From positions 116,826-180,825 of the forward strand of contig ONSU01000001.1 in the NCBI GenBank assembly GCA_900320545.1: a stretch of DNA of 64,000 nt. The letters run 5' to 3'. Positions 26,433 through 36,014 of this stretch are shown piece after piece. The position numbers and the translations under genes are program-made. The stretch is from an uncultured Bacteroidales bacterium. GTDB taxonomy: Bacteria; Bacteroidota; Bacteroidia; Bacteroidales; UBA932. Each line of letters opens with the position of its first letter. Within the stretch, counting starts at the first letter, position 1. Below the pieces are notes generated by a model. That model worked only from the letters and a program-made list of their open reading frames with translations, ran no database searches and had not been told where the DNA came from.

Positions 26433-27533
26433 CTACTCTTCGAACATCCCGGTAGCCTGGCGGAAGACCTCGTCGATCAGGGAAGGGTCGACGGTCGTCT
26501 CTTCCGGGGAAGCGGAAGATGGGGAGGAGGCCGATACAGAAGACGATGATCGGAGATGCGCGGACGGGGATGGAAGGGCCGGAGAAGAATCTGCCATTAG
26601 GGAATCCGATCCGGCTTCGTCCTGCGTCACATCCACCGAGTCGACAGAGGGCATATCCGGGGACGTAACCGGACCATCCTGCGGACGGGAGGGATTAACC
26701 AACATCCAAATCGTGATTGCAGCCACCAGAAGAATGAACAGGATTCCCGGAAGGACTCCGGTGGAGCGTTTCAGAAGACGTGTCGTCTCGTGCACCGAGC
26801 CGGGTCGTCTGTCCGGATTCACAGCGCATAGCTTTCGGATGACGGGGGCATACTTCCGAACCGGGAAAATCGAAAGAATCCGTCCGAGGGAATACAAGTC
26901 GCTGCGGACACTCGCTTTCCCGCCCCTCACGACCTCCGGCGCCGCAAAAGCCGCCGTCCCGGCCGAAATTTTCAGCACCGACGACGAGTCCGAATCCGAC
27001 AGGCCGAAATCAATGATCTTCACATTGTTGCCGTTATAAGTAATCAGGATATTAGACGGCTTCAAATCCTTGTGCAAGACCTGTTTGGAGTGCATATAGC
27101 CGAGGGCATCACATATCTCCGCCACGATCTTGTCGTACACCTCCCGCGGATGCCGGCCTTCCGCGAGCATCTGGTCGAGCGTCCGGCCGTCGATCCACTC
27201 CATTTCAATACACGAACCGAGCACGGGATGATTCTGCCACTCGTAATATTCGCAGATATGCGTATGGGAGAGAGAATATCCTATTTCGAACTCCTTGCGG
27301 AGAAGATTCTCATAGAGGGGCTTCCCTCGGAAGGAGGGCTGGAGGCATTTGAGTGTCCGGAACCGGCCGCCCTTGTCGTACTTGTACAATTCGCAATACC
27401 CGTCTGGATGGCCGCCAATTCGCTCCATCCTATCCGTAACATCCGCCGCATCCGCCGGAATCGATGCAAAGAAATCCGAGGTATTCTCCATCATACAAGT
27501 TGGCAATATCGTATTTTTTTCCTTATTTTGCAA
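26433..27533 (-). CDS. Eukaryotic-type Ser/Thr protein kinase with one membrane segment
   Basis: This 366-residue protein has an N-terminal kinase domain. The glycine loop is degenerate (IGGHPDGYCELYKY), but a Lys in FRTLKCLQ, the catalytic loop HKDLKPSN (HRD changed to HKD, near residue 158), DFG in IIDFGLSD and APE in AAPEVVRGG are kept, so it should be active. A membrane segment follows (GILFILLVAAITIWMLV, about residues 262-280), then an outer tail rich in Ser, Pro and Asp. It lies just upstream of the BACON-FISUMP lipoprotein (74-base gap) on the same strand. Internal ATGs at 27494/27491 are alternative starts. Confidence 0.85.
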   Translation of the reverse strand: MQNKEKNTILPTCMMENTSDFFASIPADAADVTDRMERIGGHPDGYCELYKYDKGGRFRTLKCLQPSFRGKPLYENLLRKEFEIGYSLSHTHICEYYEWQNHPVLGSCIEMEWIDGRTLDQMLAEGRHPREVYDKIVAEICDALGYMHSKQVLHKDLKPSNILITYNGNNVKIIDFGLSDSDSSSVLKISAGTAAFAAPEVVRGGKASVRSDLYSLGRILSIFPVRKYAPVIRKLCAVNPDRRPGSVHETTRLLKRSTGVLPGILFILLVAAITIWMLVNPSRPQDGPVTSPDMPSVDSVDVTQDEAGSDSLMADSSPALPSPSAHLRSSSSVSASSPSSASPEETTVDPSLIDEVFRQATGMFEE

Positions 27534-27538
27534 GAAGA

Positions 27539-28480
27539 ATGAGCCGTTTGAAAGGATTCATAACTGCATTTCTTACCACCCTGCTTCTGATTCTCGCAGG
27601 GCAGCGCACCGCGGCAGCCCCCGACGGCTGGGACAAGGCGCTCGATCAGTATGAAGCCATCTGCCAACGCTGCCTCGAACTCAAGGCTCGGGCCCTGCAG
27701 GGTGAAGCCATCCCCGCCGACACGGTCAGAGACCTGCTCGCCGAGCTTGCCAACCTCCGCAAAACCCTCCAAAGCGGCTCCGGAGCGATGTCCGAGGAGC
27801 AGCGCGCCCGTTTTGAACGAATCCGGCAGACCTACCAGCCTTCCACGCCGGACGGCCATAGCGCAAATCCCATCCTTCCGGAGGACGACCTCATCCCCCT
27901 TCCATTGATAACTTCCACGCCGGAATCCTTGCCTCCCATCCCTGTAACGGAGTCCTCCGAGAGAATTCGCCGGTGGCAGTGGGGCTTTGCGGCCGTTGCA
28001 GGCATTCCCATCCGGAAAGACCTGACCGCCGACGATGGGTCTGCAGGACTGATGCTGATGGCCCTCGACAGGAAATCCGGCTTCGGCGCTTACCTCAAAG
28101 GCATCAGCACCTTCCACTATAAAAGCGTCGGGGGCACCTGTTTCCGGGATGGCACGCTCCCGGACGGCGGCTTCTTTTACGCATCCGGCAACACCGGTTA
28201 CAGCGCATTCGCCGTCACCGGCGGAATACTGTACCGCTTTCACCGAAACGTCGGCATCTGGGCCGGCATCGGATATGCCGCAGAAACTGTCTATTGGGAG
28301 CATGCAGACGGAGCCTGGTACCGCGTCCAAGACGCTTCCGGCGGCGGGATCTGCCCCGAAGCGGGCCTGATGCTGACCCTCGGAAATTTCCGTTGCGGAA
28401 GCCTGACCATTTTGGCCGGAGGGCGCTTCCCCCTGGCGAAAAAAGCCTCCGTGGACGTCGGATTGGGTTGGCTGTTTTAA
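27539..28480 (+). CDS. Secreted protein with helical N-terminus and possible outer-membrane beta-barrel
   Basis: This protein of about 313 residues has a signal peptide (MSRLKGFITAFLTTLLLILA) followed by an N-terminal helical region (residues about 30-110) and a Pro-rich linker. The C-terminal half has alternating hydrophobic residues and many Gly and aromatic residues (AFAVTGGILYRFHRNVGIWAG), ending in DVGLGWLF with a terminal Phe, as in outer-membrane barrels. I do not recognise the family. I chose ATG at 27539: the upstream in-frame ATG at 27464 would place the signal peptide internally. A weak -7 (TTATTTTG) ends 8 bases before the ATG. It is divergent from the kinase gene. Confidence 0.65.
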   Translation: MSRLKGFITAFLTTLLLILAGQRTAAAPDGWDKALDQYEAICQRCLELKARALQGEAIPADTVRDLLAELANLRKTLQSGSGAMSEEQRARFERIRQTYQPSTPDGHSANPILPEDDLIPLPLITSTPESLPPIPVTESSERIRRWQWGFAAVAGIPIRKDLTADDGSAGLMLMALDRKSGFGAYLKGISTFHYKSVGGTCFRDGTLPDGGFFYASGNTGYSAFAVTGGILYRFHRNVGIWAGIGYAAETVYWEHADGAWYRVQDASGGGICPEAGLMLTLGNFRCGSLTILAGGRFPLAKKASVDVGLGWLF

Positions 28481-29052
28481 GCCCATTCCAGCAAATTGAG
28501 CCCTTCAGCCTTCCCTGCCACGTAGGGAGGAGTCACTTCCCCGTCGGCGCGGGTAACGGCACCCAGGAAGAGCGGTACGCCGAGAATGAATTCAGAAGAC
28601 TCAAAAATATCCCCAGTCCGGAGCTTGGTATTCTGGGAGGAGATCACCTCGAATTTACTGTCGCCCAGATACTTCAGGGTCACAACCCGGTTGGGCGCCC
28701 AGCCGATCCGGACGGCCGCACCCGCCTCCAGCGACGAGGCCAGCAGGACGCTCGTGGTGAAAAACGAGGAAACCGTGGCACCGTTTTCCTTTAGCCATTC
28801 GCAGAGGGCCTTGAAATCAGGATATCCCACATATCGGCTCAGAGTGTCAAGCGTCGTGATGCGCGGGAAAGAGGAATAGTTGACATAGCCCCAGAGGCGC
28901 TTTAGCGTCGAAGAAGATACGACCGAGCCGATCTCCCGCTCGATGACCATCGAAAGAAGCTCGTAATCGGTCGTCGTCGAGAGCCTCCGGGCGAATTTTT
29001 CCTCGACCAGCCGGAGGAGTTCTGCCAGTTCCGGGATGAATTGGGTTTTCAT
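28477..29052 (-). CDS. Hypothetical protein, possible DNA-binding regulator
   Basis: This protein of 191 residues starts MKTQFIPELAELLRLVEEKF. The N-terminal 90 residues are helical and contain SSSTLKRLWGYVNYSSFPRITTLDTLSRYVGYPDF, seen here as STLKRLWGY and a second helix pair; this pattern recurs in Bacteroidales proteins that look like helix-turn-helix regulators. The C-terminal part is beta-rich. I cannot assign a function. Start 29052 is chosen because a -7 element at 29059-29066 excludes the ATG at 29061. Its stop overlaps that of the convergent gene. Confidence 0.55.
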   Translation of the reverse strand: MKTQFIPELAELLRLVEEKFARRLSTTTDYELLSMVIEREIGSVVSSSTLKRLWGYVNYSSFPRITTLDTLSRYVGYPDFKALCEWLKENGATVSSFFTTSVLLASSLEAGAAVRIGWAPNRVVTLKYLGDSKFEVISSQNTKLRTGDIFESSEFILGVPLFLGAVTRADGEVTPPYVAGKAEGLNLLEWA

Positions 29053-29058
29053 TAGGTA

Positions 29059-29066
29059 CAAAGATA
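29059..29066 (-). promoter_or_regulatory. -7 element of the possible regulator gene
   Basis: The minus strand reads TATCTTTG, exact TAnnTTTG, ending 6 bases before the ATG. Confidence 0.5.
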
Positions 29067-29135
29067 CAATGTTTTACAAAAATATTTTCGTTTTGAATTT
29101 TTGTCAAGTTCACAAAAGTTCAAACGGGGTGCTTC

Positions 29136-29166
29136 TTGTAATTAATGGAGGAATTGACTATTTTTG
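29136..29166 (+). promoter_or_regulatory. Promoter of the first EF-hand/FISUMP lipoprotein
   Basis: TTG, 20 bases, then TATTTTTG (exact -7), 7 bases before the ATG at 29174. Confidence 0.65.
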
Positions 29167-29173
29167 CTTCGCG

Positions 29174-30379
29174 ATGTCTTTCCGGCGACTCATATTGATT
29201 CTGGCCTTCGCGGGGCTGCTGTCCGCCTGCGGGAATGACATTCCCACCCCGGAGGGTTTCGGAATGCCGGAATTCCGCTCGGTAAAGGCAGAAGGGGCAG
29301 GCCGGTCCTACACCCTCATTGCAGAATTGTCTTCCACCCGGGTGGATGCGTGCGGATTCATCCTCACTCCCCCGACCGGGGATCCCGTCCGGCTCACCGG
29401 GACGCTGGAGGATCACGCATTCAAGGCCTCTGCGAAGAGTCTGCAACTCAATCAGAAGTACACCTGCACGGCTTTTTTCAGCGCCGGAGGACGGGAAATC
29501 CGCTCAAAGGAATTCTCCTTCACGACCGGGGGTGACAGCGATATCGTTTACATTGAGGACGAGGCCTTCCGGACCTGGCTCATCGGGCATTTCGACACCA
29601 ACGGCGACGGAGAGCTCCAGAAAGAAGAAGCGGCCGCCATCAAGAGCCTCACGCTCGGTCCTCTCGGCATCAAATCCCTCCAAGGTATCGAATTTATGCC
29701 CTTTCTCACGTCCCTGGACTGCTCGGGCAACCTCATCACCGAACTCGACGTCTCGGCCAACCACGCGCTGACCCGGCTCGACTGCTCCCCGATGGAGGAC
29801 GCGGCCGGCAACAATCTTCTCGACGTCGTCTATATCGACCTCAAGAAGTATCAGATGATAGATTACGTGACGGAAATCGAGTACAAACGCTCCATACAAT
29901 ATGTTCCGGCCGGGACCATCGTATGCGTGCGGTACGACAACGATCCGCTCTGCGGCACGCCGGTCGACACGGGCGGGGCCCGGGGCATCGTCTTCTCGGT
30001 CGACAGGGAGCGCAGCGAGGCCCTGGTGGTCTCCGTCGACGAAATCAGTGGCAAGCCTTGGAATACCGCTGTCTGCTGGTGCGAGGCCTACGGCGACGGC
30101 AGTTGGCATATGCCCGACATCTCGGAACTAAACCTCCTTCACAAGGCATTCTACCCCGTCACCAAAGCGCTGATCGCCGGTGGCTTCACACCGCTATACA
30201 ACGAAAACAAATGCTACTGGTCCTCCACCGTAATCAGCTACTCCGACGAATTCCGCCAGCGCGAACGCATCTGGGACGGCACCATCCTCACCGACCCCGG
30301 CGCCGACGAGCACATCAACTCCACCGCCAATTTCACCCGGGCGGTGAAGAGGGTGGATATGGAAGAAATCCCAATTTGA
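29174..30379 (+). CDS. EF-hand/leucine-rich lipoprotein with C-terminal FISUMP/DUF1566-like domain
   Basis: This lipoprotein of 401 residues has lipobox LLSACG (Cys 19). After a beta-rich region (residues 30-125) comes a calcium-type EF-hand loop, DTNGDGELQKEE, at about residue 141. It is followed directly by one leucine-rich unit (FLTSLDCSGNLITELDVSAN). The C-terminal part (WCEAYGDGSWHMPDISELN, then CYWSSTVISYSD and TRAVKRVD) matches FISUMP/DUF1566-type C-lectin-like domains. It is a short version of the giant lipoprotein 72 bases downstream and shares its EF-hand plus LRR module. ATG at 29174 is chosen from the promoter and signal peptide; the ATG at 29036 is upstream of the promoter. Confidence 0.75.
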   Translation: MSFRRLILILAFAGLLSACGNDIPTPEGFGMPEFRSVKAEGAGRSYTLIAELSSTRVDACGFILTPPTGDPVRLTGTLEDHAFKASAKSLQLNQKYTCTAFFSAGGREIRSKEFSFTTGGDSDIVYIEDEAFRTWLIGHFDTNGDGELQKEEAAAIKSLTLGPLGIKSLQGIEFMPFLTSLDCSGNLITELDVSANHALTRLDCSPMEDAAGNNLLDVVYIDLKKYQMIDYVTEIEYKRSIQYVPAGTIVCVRYDNDPLCGTPVDTGGARGIVFSVDRERSEALVVSVDEISGKPWNTAVCWCEAYGDGSWHMPDISELNLLHKAFYPVTKALIAGGFTPLYNENKCYWSSTVISYSDEFRQRERIWDGTILTDPGADEHINSTANFTRAVKRVDMEEIPI

Positions 30380-30451
30380 ACTTCTGTGAACTTGACTGGA
30401 TAATAATCAATTTCTTTCTTTGCGCAAATATAGTATTCTAATATAGTTGCA

Positions 30452-33400
30452 ATGAGAAAGTATTTCCTTATGGTCCTGTGCGCAAGCCTGCTGATCGGTT
30501 GCGCCAAGAAGGAAGAAGTGGAGAATCTCCAGAAACAGATTGATGAACTTAAGTCAGACCAGATTGCCACAATCAATGCCCAAGTGGCCGGCATTACGGT
30601 ATCCATCGGCAATCTACAGTCCATGGACACCGAACTCCGGGGGTATATCACAACCCTCCAGCAGCAGAAGGATGCCCTTGAGGAAGCCGACAGGAATCTT
30701 ACCACCGCCATCTCGGATCTCAAGACCGAGTTGTACGGAGCCGTTTCCTCCGAGAAGGCAAATATCCTTGCCCAGCTTGAATCCGACAAGAGTGATCTCC
30801 TTTCCCAGATCTCCGGTCTTCAGACGACACTCTCGGAACTTCAGGTAAAAGACCGGGAACTGGGCGAAAAAGATCAGGATCTACAGCGCCAGATTACCGA
30901 ACTGAGCAATACTTTGACCACGCTTCAAGGCAGGTATAACGAGCTAAACACCTCGATATCCACCCTGGAGAGTGAACTTTCTGCGCAGATTACCACCGCG
31001 GAGGCCAATATGCTGGCCGAACTGAATGCGTACAAGACCACGGTAGGAGGACAAATTACCGGCATCAACGCCGCGATCACCGCACTCCAGAATAAGGATA
31101 CCGATCTCCAGCAGCAGATTACGACGCTGAAAAACTATGTCGAGAACGACCTTAAGACCTATATTGACAACGGGGACAACAGCGTGAAGACCTGGGCTTC
31201 CGCGACATTTGTCACGTTGGAACAGTTCAATACAACCGCTGATATTGTCACGGGAATTCAGGGCCAGATTACAACCATCAACCAGCAGATCGCCCAACTT
31301 TCCGGCTCGACATCCGGCATCAGTCAGGAGGATCTGGACGCCGCCATTTCCACGCTGGACGAATCCCTGCAGGGGAAGATCGGCCAGGCCGTCACCGATT
31401 GCAATACGGCCCTCTCCACCGCCCGGGAGGAAATCACCGCCGCCTATACGACAGCCATCCAGAATGCCATTTCCACCAGCGAGTCTTCTATAAAGACCTG
31501 GGTCAACAACCAGCTCACCGGATACTACACCATTTCGCAGACGGACGCCAAACTGACGGCCTTGAAGACTTCGCTGGAAGGTCAGCTCTCCACCCAGAAG
31601 ACTTACCTCGAAGGGCTTATCAACGGACTCGAGGGCAGTCTGACGCAGAAAATCAACGACAACAAAGCCCTTATCGACGGTCTTCAGACGCAGATCAACA
31701 GTCTGAGCGGAGACCTCGCCGAACTGGCCGGCAAAGTGGCCGTTAATACGCGCAACATTTCTGACAATGCAACGGCCATCGCCACAAACGCCCGCAACAT
31801 TGCGACCAACGCTACTAACATTTCCACCAATGCCAACGATATCGATGCCTGCGAACAGTTGATCGCCGAAAACAAGCGACTCATCCAGGAAAACGCATCT
31901 TCCATCAGCAGCAACGCCACCGCTATCACGGCGCTTCAGAACCGCGCCACTACCGACGAGCAGAAAATCGCGACCAATGCGAGCAATATCGCCAGCAACG
32001 CGGAGGACATTGCCGCCAATGCCGAACTGATTGCCGCCAATGCCACGGCGATTTCCAACAACGCCCGGGCCATCAGCGACAACGCGGCTGCCATCGTCCA
32101 GCTCCGTACCGACCTCAACACGGCACGTAGCGAAATTACCGCTGCCTATCAACAGGCCATTTCAACGGCCATCAATACTCTCGACGGGCAGCTCCGCGGG
32201 AAGATTGCCACTGAGGTCAATACCATCAACGGCCGCATCGACAGCGAGGTGGAAACCATCAACAATACCATCTCCGCCCTCACCGAACGGGTCGCCACCT
32301 GCGAGAGGGACATCCGCAATATCAAAAGTACGATCTACAGCATCCAGCAGGATATAGAAGATATCCAGGACCAGATTTCGGACATTCTCGCCCGGATCCA
32401 GTCCATCACCTACGTGCCCGCCTACTCCGACGGGAAGGCCATCGTGACCTACACTGACAACGGGACGATTACCCCGGGAACGGCGACCTTCGACTTTGAA
32501 TTGAAACCGGCCGCCACAGCAGCAGAATTGGTGAGCGTGTGGAGGACGGCCCTCGCGATGAAGGCGGTCTACACTATCACGAAGGCCCCTGAGACCGTGA
32601 ACCTTTCCATCGAAAGCGTCACGGCGGAAAACGGCTTCCTTACGGTCGTCGTCAGCGGAAGGGCGCTCAAGGATGACTTCTTCCGCAGCCGCTGCTCGGC
32701 CGACGTACGCCTGAGCATCTCGGACGGCAACAATGACATTACCACCGACTACATCCCGGTAGTCCCCTGGACGACGGATGTTATCAGCTTCGGTGACAAT
32801 AATTTCAAGGAGTACTGCCTCGAGAATTTTGACGAAAATGAAGACGGTGAAATCAGCGAGGATGAAGCAGCCGCAGTGACCGCCATCAACGCATCGATGC
32901 TCAACATTTCCTCGCTCGTGGGCATTGAATATTTCAGCGGGCTCCGGACCATCGATGTCAGTTTCAACCGGCTGCAGTCCCTGGACCTTTCCCACAGCCC
33001 TAACCTCACCGAAATCCTAGTAAACGGAAACCGCCTGCAGACGCTCAATCTCTCCGGCCTGGCCGGCATCGTGACACTGGACTGCTCCAACAACAGGCTC
33101 GGGGCACTGAACGTGAGCGAAGCGGAAGATCTCGAGACCCTCATCTGCTCGGGCAACAGCATCGGTGCGCTCAACCTCAAGAACAACAAGGCCCTCAAGG
33201 ACCTCCAGTGCTCCAACAATAATCTTGCAGAGCTGAATCTCAAGAACAATACCCGCCTCGAGACTTTGTATTGCCGCAAGAATGACATCAGCATGTTGGA
33301 TGTGACAAAACTCACGGCGCTCAAACAATTCGACTGCAGCAACAACCACCTCACATCAATCAATGTCTATAGCAACCCTGCCCTCGAGACCTTCTACTGC

Positions 33401-35323
33401 GCAAGCAATCAACTGACAAGCCTCGGCGTAGGATCCAATACCCAATTGCAGGTTCTCGATTGCAGCAGCAATGCCCTGACGTCCCTGGATGTGACCAAGA
33501 ATGTGCTGCTGGAAACCCTTAACTGCGCCAATAACAATTTGGTCAGCCTCGATGTCAGCCGCAATGCCGCTCTCACAGCAGTCACCTGCAACGGCAACGC
33601 CGCCATGGCCAAACTCTGGGTAAAGAATGCCGCCCAGCGGGACGCCCTTACGATCCGGAAGGATAACGCCACGGTCATTGCCTTCAACGACGGCGGTATC
33701 AATATTCCCGATGCCAACCTCAAGAACTATCTCCTCGCCCTCTTCGATGATGATGAGGACGGCGAAATCAGCATCGTAGAAGCCGAGAACGTGCAGAACG
33801 TCAACTGCTCCGGCCGCGGCATTACCAACCTCACCGGCCTTCAGGACTGCCCCAACCTGAAGTATCTGAATTTCAGCGGGAACAACGTGTCTGTCGCCGA
33901 CCTTCCGAACCTTCGCAAACTCGAGACGGTAGTCGCCTACGGGAATGTGCTCACGCGCCTCAACCTCAACGACGACATTGCCCTCAAGGCGCTCTACGTG
34001 ATTGACGTCAACACGAATGCCGTCTCCGGCAGCACCATCGCCATTGACGGCTTCGCACAGTCCGCCTCCCTGTCCGTCGGCATTGCCAACACCCCGTACA
34101 CCTCGCTGAAGATTACGGGGAGCTCCACTCTTACTGCCGTGGACGTAACCGACAACACCCAGCTCACGGAACTCGTTGTCAGCGGCAACCCCGGCGTCAC
34201 GGCCCTGGACGTCTCCACACTCACCTCCCTCACCTCTCTGGACGTGAACGCCTGTGGTCTCACAGCCCTGAACGTCGACACGAATGTCGCCCTGGTCAAC
34301 TTCGACTGCTCCGGCAACAGCCTCACTTCGCTGAATGTCGATAACAACACCGCCCTCGTGACCTTCGATTGCTCCGACAACAACCTCTCCGCGCTGCGCA
34401 TCAGCCGCAACACCCTCCTTGAGACGGTGGATGCCTCCAATAACCAGCTCCTCAACCTCAATGTCCGCCAGAACAGGGCCCTCAAGGACCTCGACGTCGG
34501 CGGCAACGCCGGCATCACCGCACTCGCCCTCGGAAACAACACCGCCCTTGAGGTCCTCAACGCCTCCAACACCGGCCTTACGGATATCGACCTTGAAGCA
34601 AACACCGCCCTGAAAGACCTCAATCTCTCCGGCTGCAGCGGGATTCACGTCATCGACCTTGCAGCGAACACCACCCTCAAGGACCTTAACCTCTCCAGTT
34701 GCAGCGGGATTCAAACCATCGACCTTGCAGCGAACACGGGGCTGAAAATGCTAGATGTATCTGGTACTTCCCTTACTTCACTCGATGTGTCTTACTCCAT
34801 GCTCACTACACTCTTTGTTAATGGATGCCCGATGGAGGAGTTAAAAATTACGGGCACTCTGGATTCACTAATTGGACAGTATGTGGGCACATCCGAGTTA
34901 ATGAGTGTTATTTTTTCCGCGAATTCAATAGTTAAATCTGTTTCAACTGATGAGACTTACAAGGTATGGGGTGATCGAACTAATTTTAATGCCTCGAGTC
35001 ATAGTGATGGTGCCGCCAATACTGACAAAATACTCGATTCTCCTGCCGCACAATGGTGTCGGGGGAAAGGGGCTGCCTGGTATCTTCCCGCTATAGATGA
35101 ATTATCGGAAATTTACAACAATAAATCCAAACTAAATACGACACTATCATCTATTGGCGGAACACAACTTGGAGCAGAAACTGGTACCCATTTATGGTAT
35201 TTGTCATCTACTGAAACCCAAAACGGTGCCACCATAGCGCTGATCAATTTTAGTAATGGGGACACAAGTTGGTACGGAAGTAAAGGAGGAGATAATGCTG
35301 TCCGCGCAGTCCGAGCTTTGTAG
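30452..35323 (+). CDS. Giant modular lipoprotein: coiled coil, two EF-hand/LRR blocks, FISUMP/DUF1566-like end
   Basis: This 1623-residue lipoprotein has lipobox LIGCAK (Cys 17). Residues about 20-660 are coiled coil, with repeated NAxxI units (for example NARNIATNATNISTNAND) like those in trimeric stalks. A beta region follows (about 660-770). EF-hand loops DENEDGEISEDE (residue 794) and DDDEDGEISIVE (residue 1099) each lead into a series of leucine-rich repeats of the LDCSNN..L..LDVS type. The end (about 1480-1623) resembles FISUMP/DUF1566 (WCRGKGAAWYLPAIDELSE, LWYLSSTE, AVRAVRAL). Base composition falls sharply to AT-rich from about 34748. Probably a long surface fibre holding a ligand-binding tip. 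Confidence 0.8.
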   Translation: MRKYFLMVLCASLLIGCAKKEEVENLQKQIDELKSDQIATINAQVAGITVSIGNLQSMDTELRGYITTLQQQKDALEEADRNLTTAISDLKTELYGAVSSEKANILAQLESDKSDLLSQISGLQTTLSELQVKDRELGEKDQDLQRQITELSNTLTTLQGRYNELNTSISTLESELSAQITTAEANMLAELNAYKTTVGGQITGINAAITALQNKDTDLQQQITTLKNYVENDLKTYIDNGDNSVKTWASATFVTLEQFNTTADIVTGIQGQITTINQQIAQLSGSTSGISQEDLDAAISTLDESLQGKIGQAVTDCNTALSTAREEITAAYTTAIQNAISTSESSIKTWVNNQLTGYYTISQTDAKLTALKTSLEGQLSTQKTYLEGLINGLEGSLTQKINDNKALIDGLQTQINSLSGDLAELAGKVAVNTRNISDNATAIATNARNIATNATNISTNANDIDACEQLIAENKRLIQENASSISSNATAITALQNRATTDEQKIATNASNIASNAEDIAANAELIAANATAISNNARAISDNAAAIVQLRTDLNTARSEITAAYQQAISTAINTLDGQLRGKIATEVNTINGRIDSEVETINNTISALTERVATCERDIRNIKSTIYSIQQDIEDIQDQISDILARIQSITYVPAYSDGKAIVTYTDNGTITPGTATFDFELKPAATAAELVSVWRTALAMKAVYTITKAPETVNLSIESVTAENGFLTVVVSGRALKDDFFRSRCSADVRLSISDGNNDITTDYIPVVPWTTDVISFGDNNFKEYCLENFDENEDGEISEDEAAAVTAINASMLNISSLVGIEYFSGLRTIDVSFNRLQSLDLSHSPNLTEILVNGNRLQTLNLSGLAGIVTLDCSNNRLGALNVSEAEDLETLICSGNSIGALNLKNNKALKDLQCSNNNLAELNLKNNTRLETLYCRKNDISMLDVTKLTALKQFDCSNNHLTSINVYSNPALETFYCASNQLTSLGVGSNTQLQVLDCSSNALTSLDVTKNVLLETLNCANNNLVSLDVSRNAALTAVTCNGNAAMAKLWVKNAAQRDALTIRKDNATVIAFNDGGINIPDANLKNYLLALFDDDEDGEISIVEAENVQNVNCSGRGITNLTGLQDCPNLKYLNFSGNNVSVADLPNLRKLETVVAYGNVLTRLNLNDDIALKALYVIDVNTNAVSGSTIAIDGFAQSASLSVGIANTPYTSLKITGSSTLTAVDVTDNTQLTELVVSGNPGVTALDVSTLTSLTSLDVNACGLTALNVDTNVALVNFDCSGNSLTSLNVDNNTALVTFDCSDNNLSALRISRNTLLETVDASNNQLLNLNVRQNRALKDLDVGGNAGITALALGNNTALEVLNASNTGLTDIDLEANTALKDLNLSGCSGIHVIDLAANTTLKDLNLSSCSGIQTIDLAANTGLKMLDVSGTSLTSLDVSYSMLTTLFVNGCPMEELKITGTLDSLIGQYVGTSELMSVIFSANSIVKSVSTDETYKVWGDRTNFNASSHSDGAANTDKILDSPAAQWCRGKGAAWYLPAIDELSEIYNNKSKLNTTLSSIGGTQLGAETGTHLWYLSSTETQNGATIALINFSNGDTSWYGSKGGDNAVRAVRAL
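34616..34747 (+). repeat. Two 66-bp tandem LRR units at the composition break
   Basis: Units 34616-34681 and 34682-34747 encode near-identical 22-residue repeats (DLNLSGCSGIHVIDLAANTT... and DLNLSSCSGIQTIDLAANTG...). AT-rich sequence begins directly after the second unit. Confidence 0.7.
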
Positions 35324-35352
35324 ATTATGTCTAACTTATAAAATTTAACATT

Positions 35353-36009
35353 ATGAACTACACCGATTTAAAAACCATTTCCGGTTTCCTGAATCCACTA
35401 ACCGATCAAGGACCGGTCGTAGTCAAAGCACAAACGATGAGAAAAATTCAATCTGATAATACAGAACGACTTTGCAATTTATTCTTCCAGGGCCAGAAGG
35501 AGGTATGTCTGACACGAAACGATATTTTCAAAGCACGGAGAGGCGATATTGAACTGTTTTTATTGTCTGTGCTGTTCTGGGGATATCCTGGAAATCAAAG
35601 AGGACGCTGCACCAAGGCATTCAATAATTGGGAGGACTTAGTCAATATGTCCAACAATTTGCGCCGGCGAAAAAATCTAACAAACGAAGAGTTTCGGGGA
35701 TATTTCAGGACAATGGACAATATCTCTGGATTGGGGATATCTACCTATTCAAAGATATTCTACTTCCTTGGCATTACCATCAACGGACATCCTTGTCTGA
35801 TTCTGGATGATATGGTTGGAAAAGGAATTCGTCTCCTTGAAGGGCATGAGTTCACCAATGTAAAAGACACCTTGAATGGACAGCGATATAGATACTACAG
35901 AAATTATCATCACTACCTTCGGTTTGCCCACGAATTTGCCGAATCGAATGCTTGTCCGGTAGATAGTGTTGAATACGTCCTTTGGCTGTCCGGAAAGAAA
36001 AATATTTAG
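35353..36009 (+). CDS. AT-rich gene resembling OGG-fold (8-oxoguanine glycosylase-like) proteins
   Basis: This 218-residue protein has no signal peptide, unlike its neighbours. The segments IELFLLSVLFWGYPGNQRG, ISGLGISTYSKIFYFLGI and HPCLILDDMVGKG resemble the helix-hairpin-helix and ligand-pocket region of proteins annotated as OGG-fold, some of which sit in defence islands. I base this on memory of the pattern and give it moderate trust. Codon use is much more AT-rich than the surrounding genes, a sign of transfer. It starts 29 bases after the giant lipoprotein stop and ends 5 bases before the next lipoprotein start, so it appears inserted between paralogues and co-transcribed with them. 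Confidence 0.5.
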   Translation: MNYTDLKTISGFLNPLTDQGPVVVKAQTMRKIQSDNTERLCNLFFQGQKEVCLTRNDIFKARRGDIELFLLSVLFWGYPGNQRGRCTKAFNNWEDLVNMSNNLRRRKNLTNEEFRGYFRTMDNISGLGISTYSKIFYFLGITINGHPCLILDDMVGKGIRLLEGHEFTNVKDTLNGQRYRYYRNYHHYLRFAHEFAESNACPVDSVEYVLWLSGKKNI

Positions 36010-36014
36010 CTCAA

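Noticed and set aside
31740-34747. Regularly repeated sequence considered as CRISPR
   Set aside because: The repeats are in-frame coding units (NAxxI coiled coil and LRR), with no constant repeat/spacer pattern and no cas genes.
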